A stretch of 60,000 nt of DNA. Source: Tubiluchus corallicola. Taxonomy: Eukaryota; Priapulida; Priapulimorpha; Priapulimorphida; Tubiluchidae. Shown here piece by piece: positions 26,101 to 41,100 of this stretch. The position numbers and the translations under genes are program-made. The notes beneath the pieces are model-generated. The model saw nothing but the letters and a program-made list of their open reading frames with translations. It had not been told where the DNA came from and ran no database searches. Every line of letters starts with the position of its first letter. Within the stretch, counting starts at the first letter, position 1. The stretch covers positions 545,001 through 605,000 of the forward strand of contig JAQGDQ010000084.1 in assembly GCA_030141605.1 (NCBI GenBank), written 5' to 3'.

Positions 26101-29100
26101 TGACGATAACAAAACCATTAGTAAACTATGGTATTTTATTTCACACATATAACAGAACACATTTACAAAAATAGCATTATCAATGGGCAAATTTGGTTTG
26201 TGTGAGGGGAGTGTAGGACCAAGTGGGCATTTACACACTCTCCTTACATATTAGATGGTATAATTAGTTCATGGGGCCTGTAGAAAATTTATACAACTAT
26301 TACTATTATATTAACGTAGCAAGACAATAATTATTAGTATTAAAAAATTAGAATTAATTTATACAGAATTAGTCAATAATTTGATATGATTTGATATGGC
26401 GACTTACAAGCAAAACTGAAGAAGATAATAACAGTAATATTTGTGATGAGAGAAGGTTAATTATTGTATAATATTAAATAAACAAAACTAAGTATTAAAG
26501 AGGTAGGAAGTATTGAGAAGATTAGAAAATCACTAATATTTGTAATGAGAAATACTTTACCTACATTAATTTTATATATACATATACATACATATACACA
26601 TATAACTAATATTTGTAATGAGAAATACTTTACCTATATTCATTTTATGTATACATACATATACACGTATAACTAATATTTGTAATGAGAAATACTTAGT
26701 TTACCTGTATTAATTTTATATATACATATACACATATAACTAATATTTGTAATGAGAAATACTTAGTTTACCTACATTAATTTTATATATGCATATACAC
26801 ATATAACTAATAGTTGTAATGAGAAATACTTACTTTAACTATATTAATTTCGTATGTACATATACATACATATACACTCAAATTTGTTGATAGCTAGAAA
26901 ACACGATGAGACAACGTAAAGTAATTATAGGTACATGCAGGAATTCAAGTATAGTGTACAGGAATTTAATTGCTTTGCTGTTGATCCCATGGTGAATTTG
27001 ATTCAGGTCTAACTCCAAGGTTAATGTTAGTCTCAAACTCCTGATACCTAAAGCTTATACAGCCTGTGGATTTTTAAAAGCTACTACCGGCACGTGAGGG
27101 TAGGTTTTTTCCCGGACATTAATCATATATATTATAAAATATAAACTGCCTTGTCTGCCCTGGAGCTGTTTGAGCTGATGGAATGGATCTTCCCATTTAT
27201 AATGGTTTGTGCACTGCATGCAGAGAGACAGTTTATTGGTGCTATTTAATGATATAATAATTCCTTCTACGAGCTGATCCCAGATGGGCAGTTTGAATTC
27301 GTGATGAAACGGTAGGTAGTTCATCTTTATTTGTGGACATCTATAGGTGATGAAATGGTAGGTAGTTCATCTTTATTTGTGGACATCTATACGTGATTAA
27401 ACGGTAGGTAGTTCATCTTTATTTGTGGACATTATACGTGATGAAACGGTAGATACTTCATCTTTATTTGTGGACATCTATAGGTGATGAAATGGTAGGT
27501 AGTTCAACTTTATTTGTGGACATCTATACGTGATTAAACGGTAGGTAGTTCATCTTTATTTGTGGACATTATACGTGATGAAACGGTAGATAGTTCATCT
27601 TTATTTGTGGACATCTATAGGTGATGAAATGGTAGGTAGTTCAACTTTATTTGTGGACATCTCTACGTGATTAAATGGTAGGTAGTTCATATTTATTTGT
27701 GGACATCTATAGGTGATGAAATGGTAGGTAATTCAACTTTATTTGTGGACATCTGTAGGTGATGAAACGGTAGGTAGTTCATCTTTATTTGTGGACATCT
27801 GTAGTTGATGAAACGGTAGGTAGTTCATCTTTATTTGTGGACATCTATAGGTGATGAAACGGTAGGTAGTTCATCTTCATTTGTGGACATCTATAGGTGA
27901 TGAAAAGGTAGGTAGTTCATCTTTATTTGTGGACATCTATAGGTGATGAAACAATCTTTATTTGTGGACATCTGTAGGTGATGAAACGGTAGGTAGTTCA
28001 TCTTTATTTGTGGACATCTATAGGTGAATTGCATTTCTATGGTGATCACATTTTGGCAGTTTTTTTTAAATTATTTCCTGTCAATTTTTTTGATGAATGT
28101 CTAATAATTTAAAGTAGAAGAAAAGTGATTTTTGGTTGCCTATCAGCATCAGTTTTTTGTGTTTGTTGCTAGTGGTGTTGCACTAGGTGGAATTGCACTT
28201 GTGTACAGTACACACTGGTTTGGGATTGCGTGTTTTCCTTCGTTAAAATGGCGTTGCACTTTGGAATTTGTCGTCTGGTTTATGCTACGGAATGCGATGT
28301 GCGTATTTGCCCGGCTGAAGAATCTAAATAAAAGAATTTTTATTACTAATGCTTAGTGAACGTTACGTTCAGATGACTGTTACATCAGTTTTGTGTGAAC
28401 TGTTATTGAACTTTCTTAGTTTTAACAAGCTGAATCATTCAGGGCAGTAGAAATGCAAAACTTGCATGATGTATCACTGCTTTACCCGTTAACTTTTATG
28501 TTGGAATATCCAGTTTCACTGAGCCATGAGAGAAGGAGATTTAGCTGAGCTGTCATGTACAGTGTGGGTATTTGGTTGAAAAGTTAAGCAATGCCCGATC
28601 TAGTTAGTAAATGGATGGGAAAACCTTCTAGGTTTCATCTCTCTTGCGGACTGTGCTTGTACTAAGTTCAATATATCACTTCACTGGTCGTAAATTCCTG
28701 GTTTCCTTTCTTAATGAACTGGTTTCTATTACTATTAGTAAAATCTGCATTAAAAATATGTTGCTGTCGAGATGCTAGTTGCCAGATTACCGGATGCGTA
28801 AAAAATAATATCAACTTTTGTAAGGGGAAGAAAAAAGAATATTTCAGAGTACTTCCCAAAAAACTTTCCATGCGTAGTTATATTATTTAGCCATACGCTT
28901 ATCTGTTTGAAAGACTTCTGTAATTGGAAAAGATTAGTAATTTAAAATGTTCATGCTAGTTGGTGATAAGTCACTAACTCGCCTTCCCAGTGTGCATCAC
29001 TGTTTCACCGAAAAACGTATTGCATTGACAGCATAAAGTAATTTATGCTTTTGCTTCTTAGTGACGTGTGCGCTACAAAAAAGTTGCTCTGATTATTTTT

Positions 29101-32100
29101 TCAAACTTTATGCAATGTTATCTAAACTTGTTCCAAACAACTTATTGTTAAAATGGCTGCATCTAACGGTCATCGCGGGAAGTTAAATTTACAAGTTTTA
29201 TAGAGCATTACTGCTAATACAGCCCTGCATGCAATAAGATGGCATGTAAGTGATACAAAATATCAAGACGATTTTTCTAGCTTCACGTAAGAATAGTGTG
29301 TTTTTGTACTGCTGACCCAAGCCCTGTACATGGTAAGACAGCATATAAGTGATATGAAACATCAAGAATAATTTTCTAGGCTTGGTTTTATTTCAGTAGA
29401 TATCTAATTTCTAACTGAAATTGTTATCAACCGCAGGTGGAGACTCAGGATGGCCGGTCAGCCGACGCCCGAGAACAGGAACGTGTCCAAAAATGGATTG
29501 ACAGTCAGAACTTCATGAACAGAAAAATGGAAATGGACAAGACAATGTCGAGTCCCAAAACTTCGAAGCAGCAGCCCCCAATTGAGGAGGAAACCATTGT
29601 AGTCGAGCACGTGTCTAATAAACGTGGCTTGCAGGCGACCGGGACGGATTTGAATAAACAGTTAGAAGCTGTCGAAAAGAAACTTACCTTGCCAAAGTCG
29701 TTACCACCTGTCAGTGTGACCGTGGATCTTAAACCGCATCCGAAAAGCGACAAGAACTTAAAACCGCTATTTGTAAATACTTCTGATAGGGAAGAATCTC
29801 CGTCGTGGAACGTTTCTCAGACCGTGAAGCTTAGCCCGAAAGCGGGGGCGTCGCCGGTAAAGAGTGCTCCCTCACCGACCGGTTACCGGACGAAGTCATT
29901 ACCGTCCGAGCCCGTGAGGCCAATAGAGGTAACTGTTTCGCTGAGGCCACCGCCGAATGCTGCATCGAAGACAGACTGGAAAAAACCTCAACAACTTAAA
30001 GAGTTTACGTTGTCGAAGGACGAGCTGGAACCGAAGGTGATAAAAAATGTTGCATTTTCTTCAAAGTTTCGTTTTGTGAAATGAGTTTTATTTCATGTAA
30101 GGTGCTGTCAACAAATGAGGAAAATATTTGTTCACAATACTTGTCAAATCGAGCATGAATTAGAATATTTTTTATTAACGACAGTGACGGTTTGGTGATA
30201 ATCACAATTTTGGACAAGTTTCTTTTTCGTGGGAATTTATCAAGTATCGTAGCCGAAACTTTCGGAAGCATTCCCCCCCCTGAGGTTTTAGTTTAATTTA
30301 TTCAGCTTACCTTTTTTCTTCCAGATGTTAAAAGTTGTTTAAAAATTTTGGCTAAAATAGTTCAAATAAAGCGTAAATATCGTTTATTACACCATTTCTA
30401 ATATTGTTTATTACACCATCTCTAATATTGTTGATTACACCATTTCTAATATCGTTTATTACATCATTTCTAATATCGTTTATTACACCATTATTAAACT
30501 TGTTGCACCATTTCTGGCGTGTTTTTATGGCAATGCGGTATATCTTCAGCTGACGATTGTGAAGCTTTATGGTCTCCAGGCACAATCAACCAAAATATCA
30601 AATCATAATTTGAATAAAATCAAGTTTAATTTTACAATTTATAGAATATAGGCAACAAAAATATTTACCAAAAAAAATTGTCAATTTTTTTAAACTTCAT
30701 GATCTTTTGCTGTAAACATTGTTCTGCTTTTTTTGCTAAGAATTTTCGCCTAGCTACTTCGGTCAAGTTTGTATCAGACCAAATAAAAGCAAAAACAAAG
30801 TATTTTATTTATCTAAGAATTTCTTTTCAGCTTTGATGGCAGTTGGTTTTGAAAGAAATGATTTCCGTTCGGTTTTCATTTCAGTGTCGGTTTCCTATGT
30901 TTCATAAATTTAGGTTTCTGTTTCGGTCACATCCCTGATTAAAGGTTCATTTACAAGTTGTTTATTGTTTGTTATTTACAAGTTGATTACTTTTTTGTAC
31001 AGGCTAAAGACAGCAATACTTCCTACGTGGAGAAGCTGATCTCTATCACCCAGCTACCAAATTACGAGCGAGGATTTGGATTTTCCATAAAGGGAGGACG
31101 GGAATTTGATCTTCCCATTGTTGTAGACAGCATTATGCCAGGTGAGTGGATGTTCGTATTTACGACAGACTAATCTGCTTCCAGTAATTGTCATGATTAT
31201 TTGTAAAAACCTGATCCGTTTAGATGCAATTAGATTGTTAAATGCGTTTGCTGATGCGGAATGATTAGTGAGTTCTGAGATTTTTAATAAGCATGAAATA
31301 TCCTTAGCGAATCTCTTGCAAGAATTCCTTTTGATCACCTTTGAGATTACCACCTTTTTTGATTACCACTTTCCCTAAAATAGACGCATGGTAAAACGGG
31401 TGTGCTATCATGTTGATTAGCCATTACACCTTGTCTTTTGTGCTAGTCTTTTTCCTACACCCCCCATAATTCATCTTCTGACTTCTTCTCACTTATACTG
31501 CTCTCCAATTACGTTATTAGTAGGTAATTATTTTTTACTTTTACCCTGTAAAATGTGTATTTTAAGGAGATAAATAAAAATTTTCTGTGTCTTGTCTATG
31601 TCTGTGTCTTGTCTATGTCTGTGTCTTGTCTATGTCTGTGTCTTGTCTATGCCTATGTCTGTGTCTTGTCTATGTCTTTGTCTTGTCTGTGTCTTGTCTA
31701 TGTCTGTGGCTTGTCTATGTCTGTGTCTTGTCTATGTCTGTGTCTTGTCTATGTCTGTTTCTTGCCTATGTCTATGTCTGTGTCTTGTCTATGTCTATGT
31801 CTGTGCCTTGTCTATGTCTGTGTCTTGTCTATGTCTGTGCCTTGTCTATGTCTTGTCTGTGTTTTGCCTATGTCTGTGTCTTGTCTATGTCTGTGCCTGT
31901 GTCTTGTCTCTGTCTGTGCCTGTGTCTGTGTTTGTGTCTTGTCTATGTCTGTGCCTGTGTCTATGTCTTGTATCTGTCTGTGCCTGTGTCTATGTCTGTG
32001 CCTGTGTCTGTGCCTGTGTCTGTGTTTGTGTCTTGTATATGTCTGTGCCTGTGTCTATATCTGTGTTTGTGTCTTGTCTATGTCTGTGCCTGTGTCTATC

Positions 32101-35100
32101 TCTGTGTTTGTGTCTTGTCTATGTCTGTGTTTGTGTCTTGTCTATGTCTGTGCCTGTGTTTGTGTCTTGTCTATGTCTATGTATATGTCATGCTAATGAA
32201 TTGATACATGGTCAATTGTCGTTTTAAGTTTTTCAAGCATTGGATCTAACAATTTGGTAAGTTTTACTGAGTTTTATTTCGAATTTTAAGTGTCAAAAAA
32301 GTTTCAGCAAATCAGGCAAATTTTAGCTATTTCTGTAGAGAAGCTATGTTGCATTTTTTTGAAAGTTTGAGCAAAATCAGATTAGATGTAACACTGTTTT
32401 ATGGAAAAAATAATGTAGTGGTACAAAAATCGAATTAAAAAACTGGTACAAGGATAACCGGACCCGGATGTACTATTTACTTTCTGGTAACTGTAGCTTC
32501 CTGTAGTTTCATCATGACAGGTTTTCCTCTTTGACAGGTGTTAGTATTACTCACAGTGAAGTAATTAATTAACTCGGGGTGAAACAGCTACTTAGCTACA
32601 CTGTTTGGTGTAATTAGTCTGTGTGGAAAAATAGTCTCATACAGACTAATTTTAATGTACACTTCTTGCGTCTTTTCCGGTATTTAATTAGTCTGCGATT
32701 TCCAAAATGGTCTGTATTGTGCTGTGCAGCCCAGATTTGGAACACAAGAAACAGTAGACTGTGCAGACTGGGTGCTGATTTTGTGTCCGCCGTTGTTGCT
32801 TAGCAAGCAAGACAAATGCGCCGTGACTTTTGCCAGTAAGGAAGCAATGTTATGCAATAGATGCAGGCGGCAAAAGGAATATAACTCAATTGTACCCAGT
32901 GTTGCAGGAAATCATAAAGAGTTCTATAGCAAACCGGTTGATGAAGAAACCTCTAGCTCTGAGTCTGCCGTAGAAGATTCTGATAGAAAAGCAAAAGATT
33001 GTTCCTGTTGTTCATTGAAAGTAAACTTCATATTGGAATGAAAAGATCAGACGGAATTAGTCTGTGTGAAAAATTACTCTAACACAGACTAATTTTGATA
33101 GTGCATGTTGAAAAGTTAATAAAATTACCATTGTGTCTTAATTTCGAAATTAAATCTCAATGTTAATTAAACTCAGAGTTTTAATTAATTATTACCTGCT
33201 CAGTCTGTACTGCAGTTCTCTGATGCTTGTGGCATTTTCCCTATTATTTTAGACAGTGCAGCCGGAGGATCGGGACTTTTAGTAGGAGATGAAATTCTTG
33301 CCATAAACGGTGAAGACGTCGGATCTCGTCCAAAGAACGCTGTATCTTTTGCAATACGACAAGCTGTTTTTACCGGTCAGATCGAACTAAAGATTCGCAG
33401 ATATCCTTTGCCAAGTAAGTTTTTAATTGGGAATTATTTCTTGCAATTTGTCACATTTAAAATGTTTAATACTTGCTCTTGCGTTACATTATGTAAGATG
33501 GGGTGAGAGGGTTGGGCTTTTTAACTAACCGTTTAAATGTTATTAATTGCGGTCGGTTTAACCGTTTACGATGATGTCATACATTCATTTATTCATTCCT
33601 TGTCTGAGTAAGCAGTGGGGTTCAAATCTAGCATGTGCCAGCGACAATGTCCAAGATGGCAGCATCCTCGTAATGCGAGTGAAAAACCTTTTGCAATTTA
33701 CCATTTAGATGCTTCTTAGACAACCAGATTAATTGAAACAATGTTGTAAATAGTACAATTTTATGCAAGCGGGACATTGCTAACTGTGTACGCCAATTCA
33801 GAAAACATACAAGGTTTCATTAATACGGATACGTAGAAAACTTGACTAAGTAACGGTTAAACAGTTAGCGGTGTGTTAAAAGTTTAAATGGTTGACCGTC
33901 TCACCCTTCATGTAAGGTAAAGTTAATTTTATTTTTTGAAAATATGTCATTTCGGCAATTTAAAAAAGAGATGTTGTTGGAAAAGCTGAATTTTTAAATC
34001 AATAAAACATACTAACTACGATTACTTGAATGAAATTTTTTGCTCCATTTTGGAAAAAAATCTAACAAATAAACTAATAATTTTGCTAAGAAATTCTACT
34101 TATAGTCGTCGTAAACATCAACGTAGCCGTGGTAAGGTGCTTAGGTTTCCTGATACTAAACATGAACTTGAGGTAGAATTCAGAGCATTGCCTTATACTT
34201 CGGTATGAACTTCTGAAACAAATTTAAGGAGTTTATTAACTAATTTCTTTACTGTTTTATATTTTCAATGACAAATTTGATTTTGTTATGGCTTATATGA
34301 TTCATTATGAACTTCTGAAACAAGTTTAAAGAGTTTATTAACTAATTTCTTTACTGTTTCACATTTTCAATGACAAATCTTACTTTATCATGGCTTATAT
34401 GCTTAATTATGAACTACAGAACCAAATTTAAAGAGTTTATTAACTAATTTCTTTACTGTTTTACATTTTCAATGATAAATCAGCCTTTGTTATTGGCTTC
34501 ATTTTGCTGAAAATAGATTCTTTGCTAATCAATGCTGCTGCTTCTTTTTAACGTTCTTTTCCGCTTTTAGCACAAAGAGAGTCTGCCGACACTGAAGGTG
34601 ATTTGTAGTGCTTTCCGTTACAGCTAATTCTGCCATCTAGAAAACATCGTGCATTGCATAATCTGGCAAAGCTTCTCAATCCATCTTCCAGATTATGCAC
34701 TCGTAGATGGGGGCTATTAACCAGTAGGCTAACTAGACTATAGCCTAGGGCAACAAAGTTTGAGGGGCATCACACTTTAGAAAAAATTCTACGAAAGTGT
34801 GTGTACTTTCATATTCAAGTAAAGTGCGCATTTTATAACACACCACAGGCAGTTACTGAGAGCAGCTTTCATATAAGAGCCACATAATGAACAGGTGCAA
34901 GGTATTACACAACAAGCAGTTGAGCAGCTTTCGTGAATATAACAGCTATGCGAATACATGTAATTAATATTTGCCACTTAGAAATTAGGTTTAATAGTGT
35001 CTAATACACCACAAGTAATTGTTTATTCTGCTCATTACATAAACAACCATCAATTCACAATGGAGATGGGCAGGACAGAACTATCAACCTAGGGTGCCAA

Positions 35101-38100
35101 AAAGTTTTGAGACGTCCCTGCTCGTATATGCATGCATGTTTTTTTATGGCAGAATTAGCCTTGTTTTAAAGTAATGCTTTGTTTACTAACTCTGTGTTGT
35201 CAGATAGCTTGTTCTACTAACAAATGCCTAATGACGTTGTTTTTCATTTTTACTTTTTCCAGTGGAAAACTGACCACATAGTTTAACAGCATGATACCTG
35301 TGCACTATTCTCACCTGTACACAAAGAACGAATTGAGTTAACAGTGTGGTGTCTAGACCTATGTAAAGTGTACACACAAAGAAAGCATTAAGTTAAATTG
35401 CTTACTGTGCACCGTATCTGTTTGGCACAAAGAGCACGTCGGAATGCTTCTGTAACCGTTTAAACATCCGTGAAAATTTCAGCTGGTCTTAAGCTCCGTG
35501 TATCATTCGGTTTAATCTTTCTGTGAAAGATTATGTCTTTACTGTTGTTGTTGTACATTGCATGCCTTCGATAAACCGTTATGTGCTGACCCATTCACCC
35601 CCCCTCCCCCACTTCTAATTATTTGAAATATAAATACCATAGAGAAAGATTAGATTTTTAATTAGAATTTAATGTTTTCTGCAGAGCTGAGAGCGAATAT
35701 AAACCGGTTGGGTAAGAATTTTACACAAGTTTCAGCATCACAGTGCATCTTGTATTATTACTTTCACTATTAATGCATATCCTACGCATTGAATTCACAG
35801 AATCAGTCTCGTCTTTATTTGGGATTTTCTCTCCGTCTTGAGCCGATGGATAAAAAGGAATCTTCGATTTGTTGGGATTTCAAACTTTTCAGCATTTGGA
35901 GAGGTTAAAGGAAAGGTCAAGCCTTTTGGGAAGTTAGGGTTATTTTATGTTCGGGCAAAATTTTAGAAGGATTTAGTAATAAAAGTGTGATAAGTGTTTT
36001 GTATGATTACTAAAGTCGCAATTATTTCACGCTTAAGCGCTACATTTTGAGTGACCATTTGACATCGTTCATTGGCTGAACAAAAGCAGTGCAATATTGA
36101 GTTTAGTTTTTATAAAACATTAGACATTTAATTTTGTGATATTTTTGCGTGAACATTGAGGAAGTTGCAGAAGTTCAAATTAGTTTAGGCAGCACAAGCT
36201 TACGAAATCCATGAAACGCTTACGAAAAGTCACGAAGTCTCCCAGTTACATCATGATTGTCAAGTGAATGGCGGCGACCACCACGTCTGAAAATTTCTAT
36301 TCAGAGGTAGTTTATTTTAGATTTATGCTTTATAGGCAGTTCTTTGCAAATTTCTTTGTTAAATTTTTCAAAATAAAAGTAAAATAAACCCAACATGCTA
36401 AATGACTTGTCCTTTCCTTTAATTAATAACAAATTACGTGGTTTTTTGTCAATGAAGAATTTTTTAGCCTTTGCATATATCGCTTGTATTTTGTAAATCT
36501 CTGACACTCTTGGGTACCGTTGTCTGGTTTCAAAGCTGCTGTTTCCAAACACTGAATTTGTTTTGCAACATTTGCTACGCATGCGCACGATTACTGCTGC
36601 TAATTGAGAATGAACACTTGGTAAACGATTATACTAGAGGGACTCAATGACTGCAGCTTGCATGAAGTGTCTCACTGAACTTTGACACAACTGTTTTTAG
36701 ATCACTATAGTATAGATCACTATACATTAACTATTTGGCATTGCATGCGTTTAAGAGTAAGGTTTGACAACAATATTGCCAAATGTCTGAAGGGCGAAAA
36801 GGGGAGTTTTAAGGTAGGGAGTTGCATACAAAATTGTATTACTTTACATTTTCTGAAAACAATGTTGTCCGACCGGTCTACAACTTTACATCATGTAGGA
36901 AGCTTTATGTCAATTCATTAGATTTATTTCGCAATAAATATATATATATATATATATATGCATTACATGTGCATCGATAATCAGTTTCTGTTAATACATA
37001 ATTAGGATACAATTCATGAATTCTGCGCTAGAGACCTAAGAAGCTAGCTTATGCTAGGCCACTAGAATTAGTTACGAGAAAAATTACAACATATTGTTAA
37101 TGGTTAGTGTGAGGTACAATGAGCGTTAGTAGTATTAAATTTTCATAATTACGATGTAAACTGATGGTCGGTACAGAGAAATGATAAATGCTTTAACACA
37201 TTCGCTAAGTATTTGTGGAGGGAGGCAACATGCTGTACTAAGCTTTACATGTTCCTATAGTGCAAGACTTAAGCAAAAATTGCAGAGATGTACACCAGGT
37301 CCGCTTCACGACGTCGAACCCTCTGATACGAGTGCTGACTCAACTCGCGATGCGGTGACCAACAAACTCAGTTCCATGTAACTTATAATAAATAGTTTTC
37401 ATGAAAATCTACTGCTAGTCATATTAGTAAGGGAAAACGGAATTTTGAGTACATCCAAAAGTTCCATTACTCTCACCTGTTTGAAAGACTTATGTAACTG
37501 AATAAGAATTTTTTTAGTTATTCAAATATTCACAGCAACTGGTAAAACGTCACTGGTTCGCCTTCCCAGTGTGCACCACTGGCACACTAAAAAAACACAT
37601 TATTGATCTTATAGACAATGTAAAATAATTTAAACTTTTGCGTACTTAGTGAGGTGTGCGTTACCAATGCTCTGATTATTTTTTCAAACTTTATACAGTT
37701 ATCTAAACTTGTTCCAAACAACTTCTTTCAAATGACTTCCCATTAAAATAGGTGCACCTAGAAGTCATCGCGGGAGATTAAATTTACAAGTTTTATACAG
37801 CGTTACTGCTAGTACAGCCCTACATGCAGTAAGACTGCACGTAAGTGATACAAAATATCAAGACGATTTTCCTAGCTTGATGTAAGAATAGTGATTTTTT
37901 GTACTTTAAATGTACGGATCTTAAATTCGCCTAATCATTGAAGCGTCAAATATTCGAAATTATTCATGATTCCGTGTTTCTACCCGGTATTTCCACCTGT
38001 GCTCCGTTTCGTCAGGTAAATCCGATCTACTGTGTAAGACCTTTAAACTAAACCGCAAAGGATTGTCGATATTTTTCTAAGTCTATCGTTTCATTATCTA

Positions 38101-41100
38101 TCGTGTCACCAAAAATAACCCGCCCCACGCTTTTCTATTGCAAATTCCCATTCAAATCTTTATCTGTGATAACCATCTGCTTCGGCATATTAAGCCGCGT
38201 CCCTGAATGGTTGGTGAATCGCGGCTGACCTCTGCCTAGTTTTATGCAGTTAACCCGTCTCAACAAAACCTGCGCATGATTCTCCCCCCCCCCCCCCCAT
38301 TTGCATTCCTTGCTGGATTAAACTACTTGCATTTAGACGCATCGAAGCGCGGCTCCTGGTGTGGACGTGGAGGAGGACGAGGGGGGCAGATACACCAGTG
38401 TCTAACACCCTAGTTCTTCTTTCTCGTATTTCTAATCGAATAAACGTCATTGCTATAGCAGAGATGTGTATTTTATATTTCATGATTTCTGGGTTTGAAT
38501 TGATTCTCGCATTTGCCGTTTTTCTGGAATGTAAGGTGACGTAGAACTGTCGATTTTACAACCCCCCCTCTCCTTTCTGGACCACAGCGGAGTTTTGCGT
38601 GATCACAGGTGAATCGTCACACGTAAGTTGACCCGAGGGTTGCGGGATGCTGCTTTGCCAACAGATTAAACTTTCAGAAATTCCAAGGTTGTTCTTATTG
38701 ATTTTCTGCTGCCTGCCTGTGTACGTATGCCTCCAGTGCCTTGAGGAGGAAGCAGATAAGAGTAAAAGTAGTTTCGAATCGGACGAGTAGTTGTAAGTAT
38801 TCGTAATTAAGTTTTCTTTTAAGCTGCTTTTGGTACTAAGCGATGTTACTTACTTTGATGTTTTTATGCAATTATTTATGATGATAGGTTCGTTGTTGTA
38901 ATCCTATCTTGATTTTAATTGTAGGAAAGTGTAATAAAAATAATATACTAAGTTTAGCTGTCTGGTAAAAACTCTCTAATAAACATAGATTATAGATTTT
39001 TTTGTTCATCCGTTTAGCACAGTTATACAAGTTATACAAACACAGTACAGCAAAATACAAGTTATACAAACACAGTTCAACAAAATACAAGTTATACAAA
39101 TACAGTACAACAAAATACAAGTTATACAAACACAGTACAACAAAATACAAGTTATACAAACACAGTGCAGCAAAATACAAATTATACAAATACAGTACAA
39201 CAAAATACAAGTTATACAAACACAGTACAACAAAATACAAGTTATACAAACACAGTACAGCAAAATACAAGTTATACAAATACAGTACAACAAAATACAA
39301 GTTATACAAACACAGTACAGCAAAATACAAGTTATACAAATACAGTACAACAAAATACAAGTTATACAAACACAGTGCAGCAAAATACAAGTTATACAAA
39401 CACAGTACAACAAAATACAAGTTATACAAACACAGTACAACAAAATACAAGTTATACAAATACAGTACAACAAAATACAAGTTACACAAACACAGAATTG
39501 GCAATGCATTGCAGCAGAAGAAATTAACTTATAAGCTTGGCTTCATATACACTTAATTAATGACATAGTCAACACAAAATACGTTAAATGGAGAAAAGCA
39601 AATGGATGCGAGAAGATGATGATGATGGTGATGGATGATGATGATGATGATAATGGTGTGTGATAGTGATGATGATGATGATGGCGATGGTGATGATGAC
39701 AATGATGACAGCATTGGTAATATTACTGCTGACGACAATGGTAGTGATGATGCATTAATAATGAATTGATGCTAATAATGATGACGGACTCATTTGAACT
39801 AATAAAGCCATTTTTGCAGTCATTAAAATAATATTAAAATATATATGTTAACTATTTGAAAAATATAAAAATGTGTTACTTATTAATTACAGAAATTGAT
39901 TAATTAGGCCCACACGGCTCAAGTATTCCTTTTTTAAATTTATGTTTCCATATATGTGCTCTGATTTAACACTTTCTTTTTGTGCTAAGTTTATACCATA
40001 AAAGGGGCCCAAATGAATGTTAAATGATGTTATATAAAAAGGAAGGTGTGTTTTAATCTGCATAGCAGGGAAAGCATTTTTACACTTGAAAAAAATCAGA
40101 TCAAAATTTTACCGGTATCTTAAACTTTCAAATTGAATTTTTACTGAATTAGGTATTTTAAAGATGAAAATTTTTCTAGATTTTAAACTTTCAATTTGAA
40201 TTTTCACTGATTTAGGTATTTTAAAGATTAAAATTTTTTGCAGATTTCAAACTTTCAATTTGAATTTTTACTGAATTAGGTATTTTAAAGATTAAAATGT
40301 TTCCAGATTTTAAACTTTCGATTTGAATTTTTACTGAATTAGGTAGTTTAAAGATTAAAATGTTTCCAGATTTTAAACTTTCGATTTGAATTTTTACTGA
40401 ATTAGGTATTTTAAAGATTAAAATTTTTCCAGATTTGAAACTTTCGATTTGAACTTTCACTGAATTAGGTATTTTAAAGAAAAAATTTTTTCCAGATTTT
40501 AAACTTTCAATTTGAACTTTCACTGAATTTTACCAGATTTTAAACTTTCAATTTGAATTTTCACTGAATTAGGTGTTTTAAAGATCAAAATTTTTGCAGA
40601 TTTGAAACTCTCATTTTGAACTTTCACTGAATTAGGTATTTTAAAGATCAAAGTTTTCGCTGAATTAGGTATTTTAATTATGACTAATTCATTTGTTATT
40701 TTAATAATTCATGGTATGAAATCGAGGCACTGATTATGCTGTGGAATGAGGAAGGTCACGCGACCTAGCTCTTAAAATATTTCCACGATTTTACTCAAAT
40801 TAATTAGTGACGAAAATGCTTGCTATTTAAAATATTTGCTAAAAACTCTTGATGATGAGCAAGATTAGGTAGTTCTGGGAGCACAAGGTTGGTTGAATTT
40901 TCTAAGTGCTGGAGCTTGAACTTGTGTTTTATATTGTGGTTAGAATTTTTTGTAATTTGTTGTATAAAGAAAATTCTGGGTGTTCGTTTTCCCAAATTCC
41001 TCGAAGTTTGAATTCAGCGTATAATCGTTTTAGAACAATGTTCTTCAGTTCTGGTTTCCTTTCTGAGTTTATACCTGTAGACAAATTTTGCGTGGAAGTA

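Larger units (their letters stand above)
24323..29436 (+). other. Intron 8
   Basis: A 5.1-kb intron with a complete family A MITE, two minisatellites and a family F repeat. I see nothing in 24330-25130, 25780-26525, 26885-27300 or 28030-28900. Confidence 0.6.
31142..33252 (+). other. Intron 10 (inside the PDZ)
   Basis: Contains the TGTCTTG satellite (31585-32190) and the hairpin-bracketed segment 32612-33095. Nothing else is recognised. Confidence 0.65.

Noticed and set aside
27303-28026. Regularly spaced 46-base repeats resembling a CRISPR array
   Set aside because: The whole unit is repeated without unique spacers, there are no cas genes, and the context is a eukaryotic intron.
30037-30084. 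Extension of the exon 9 frame to a stop at about 30082
   Set aside because: The donor AAG|GTGATA at 30036 keeps phase with the PDZ exon; sequence after it is AT-rich and intron-like. Intron retention cannot be excluded.
31555-32227. Cys/Leu/Val-rich ORFs of about 210 codons resembling a membrane protein
   Set aside because: Translation of the 17-bp TGTCTTG satellite, open in all three frames.
35273-35281. Acceptor TTTTTACTTTTTCCAG followed by TGGAAAACTGA
   Set aside because: In phase 1 it gives Met-Glu-Asn then a stop. A terminal exon this short after the PDZ is possible but has no other support.
39002-39556. ORFs on both strands (KYKLYKHSTT and LYNLYFVVL repeats)
   Set aside because: Translation of the 30-bp array in several frames; no gene-like flanks.
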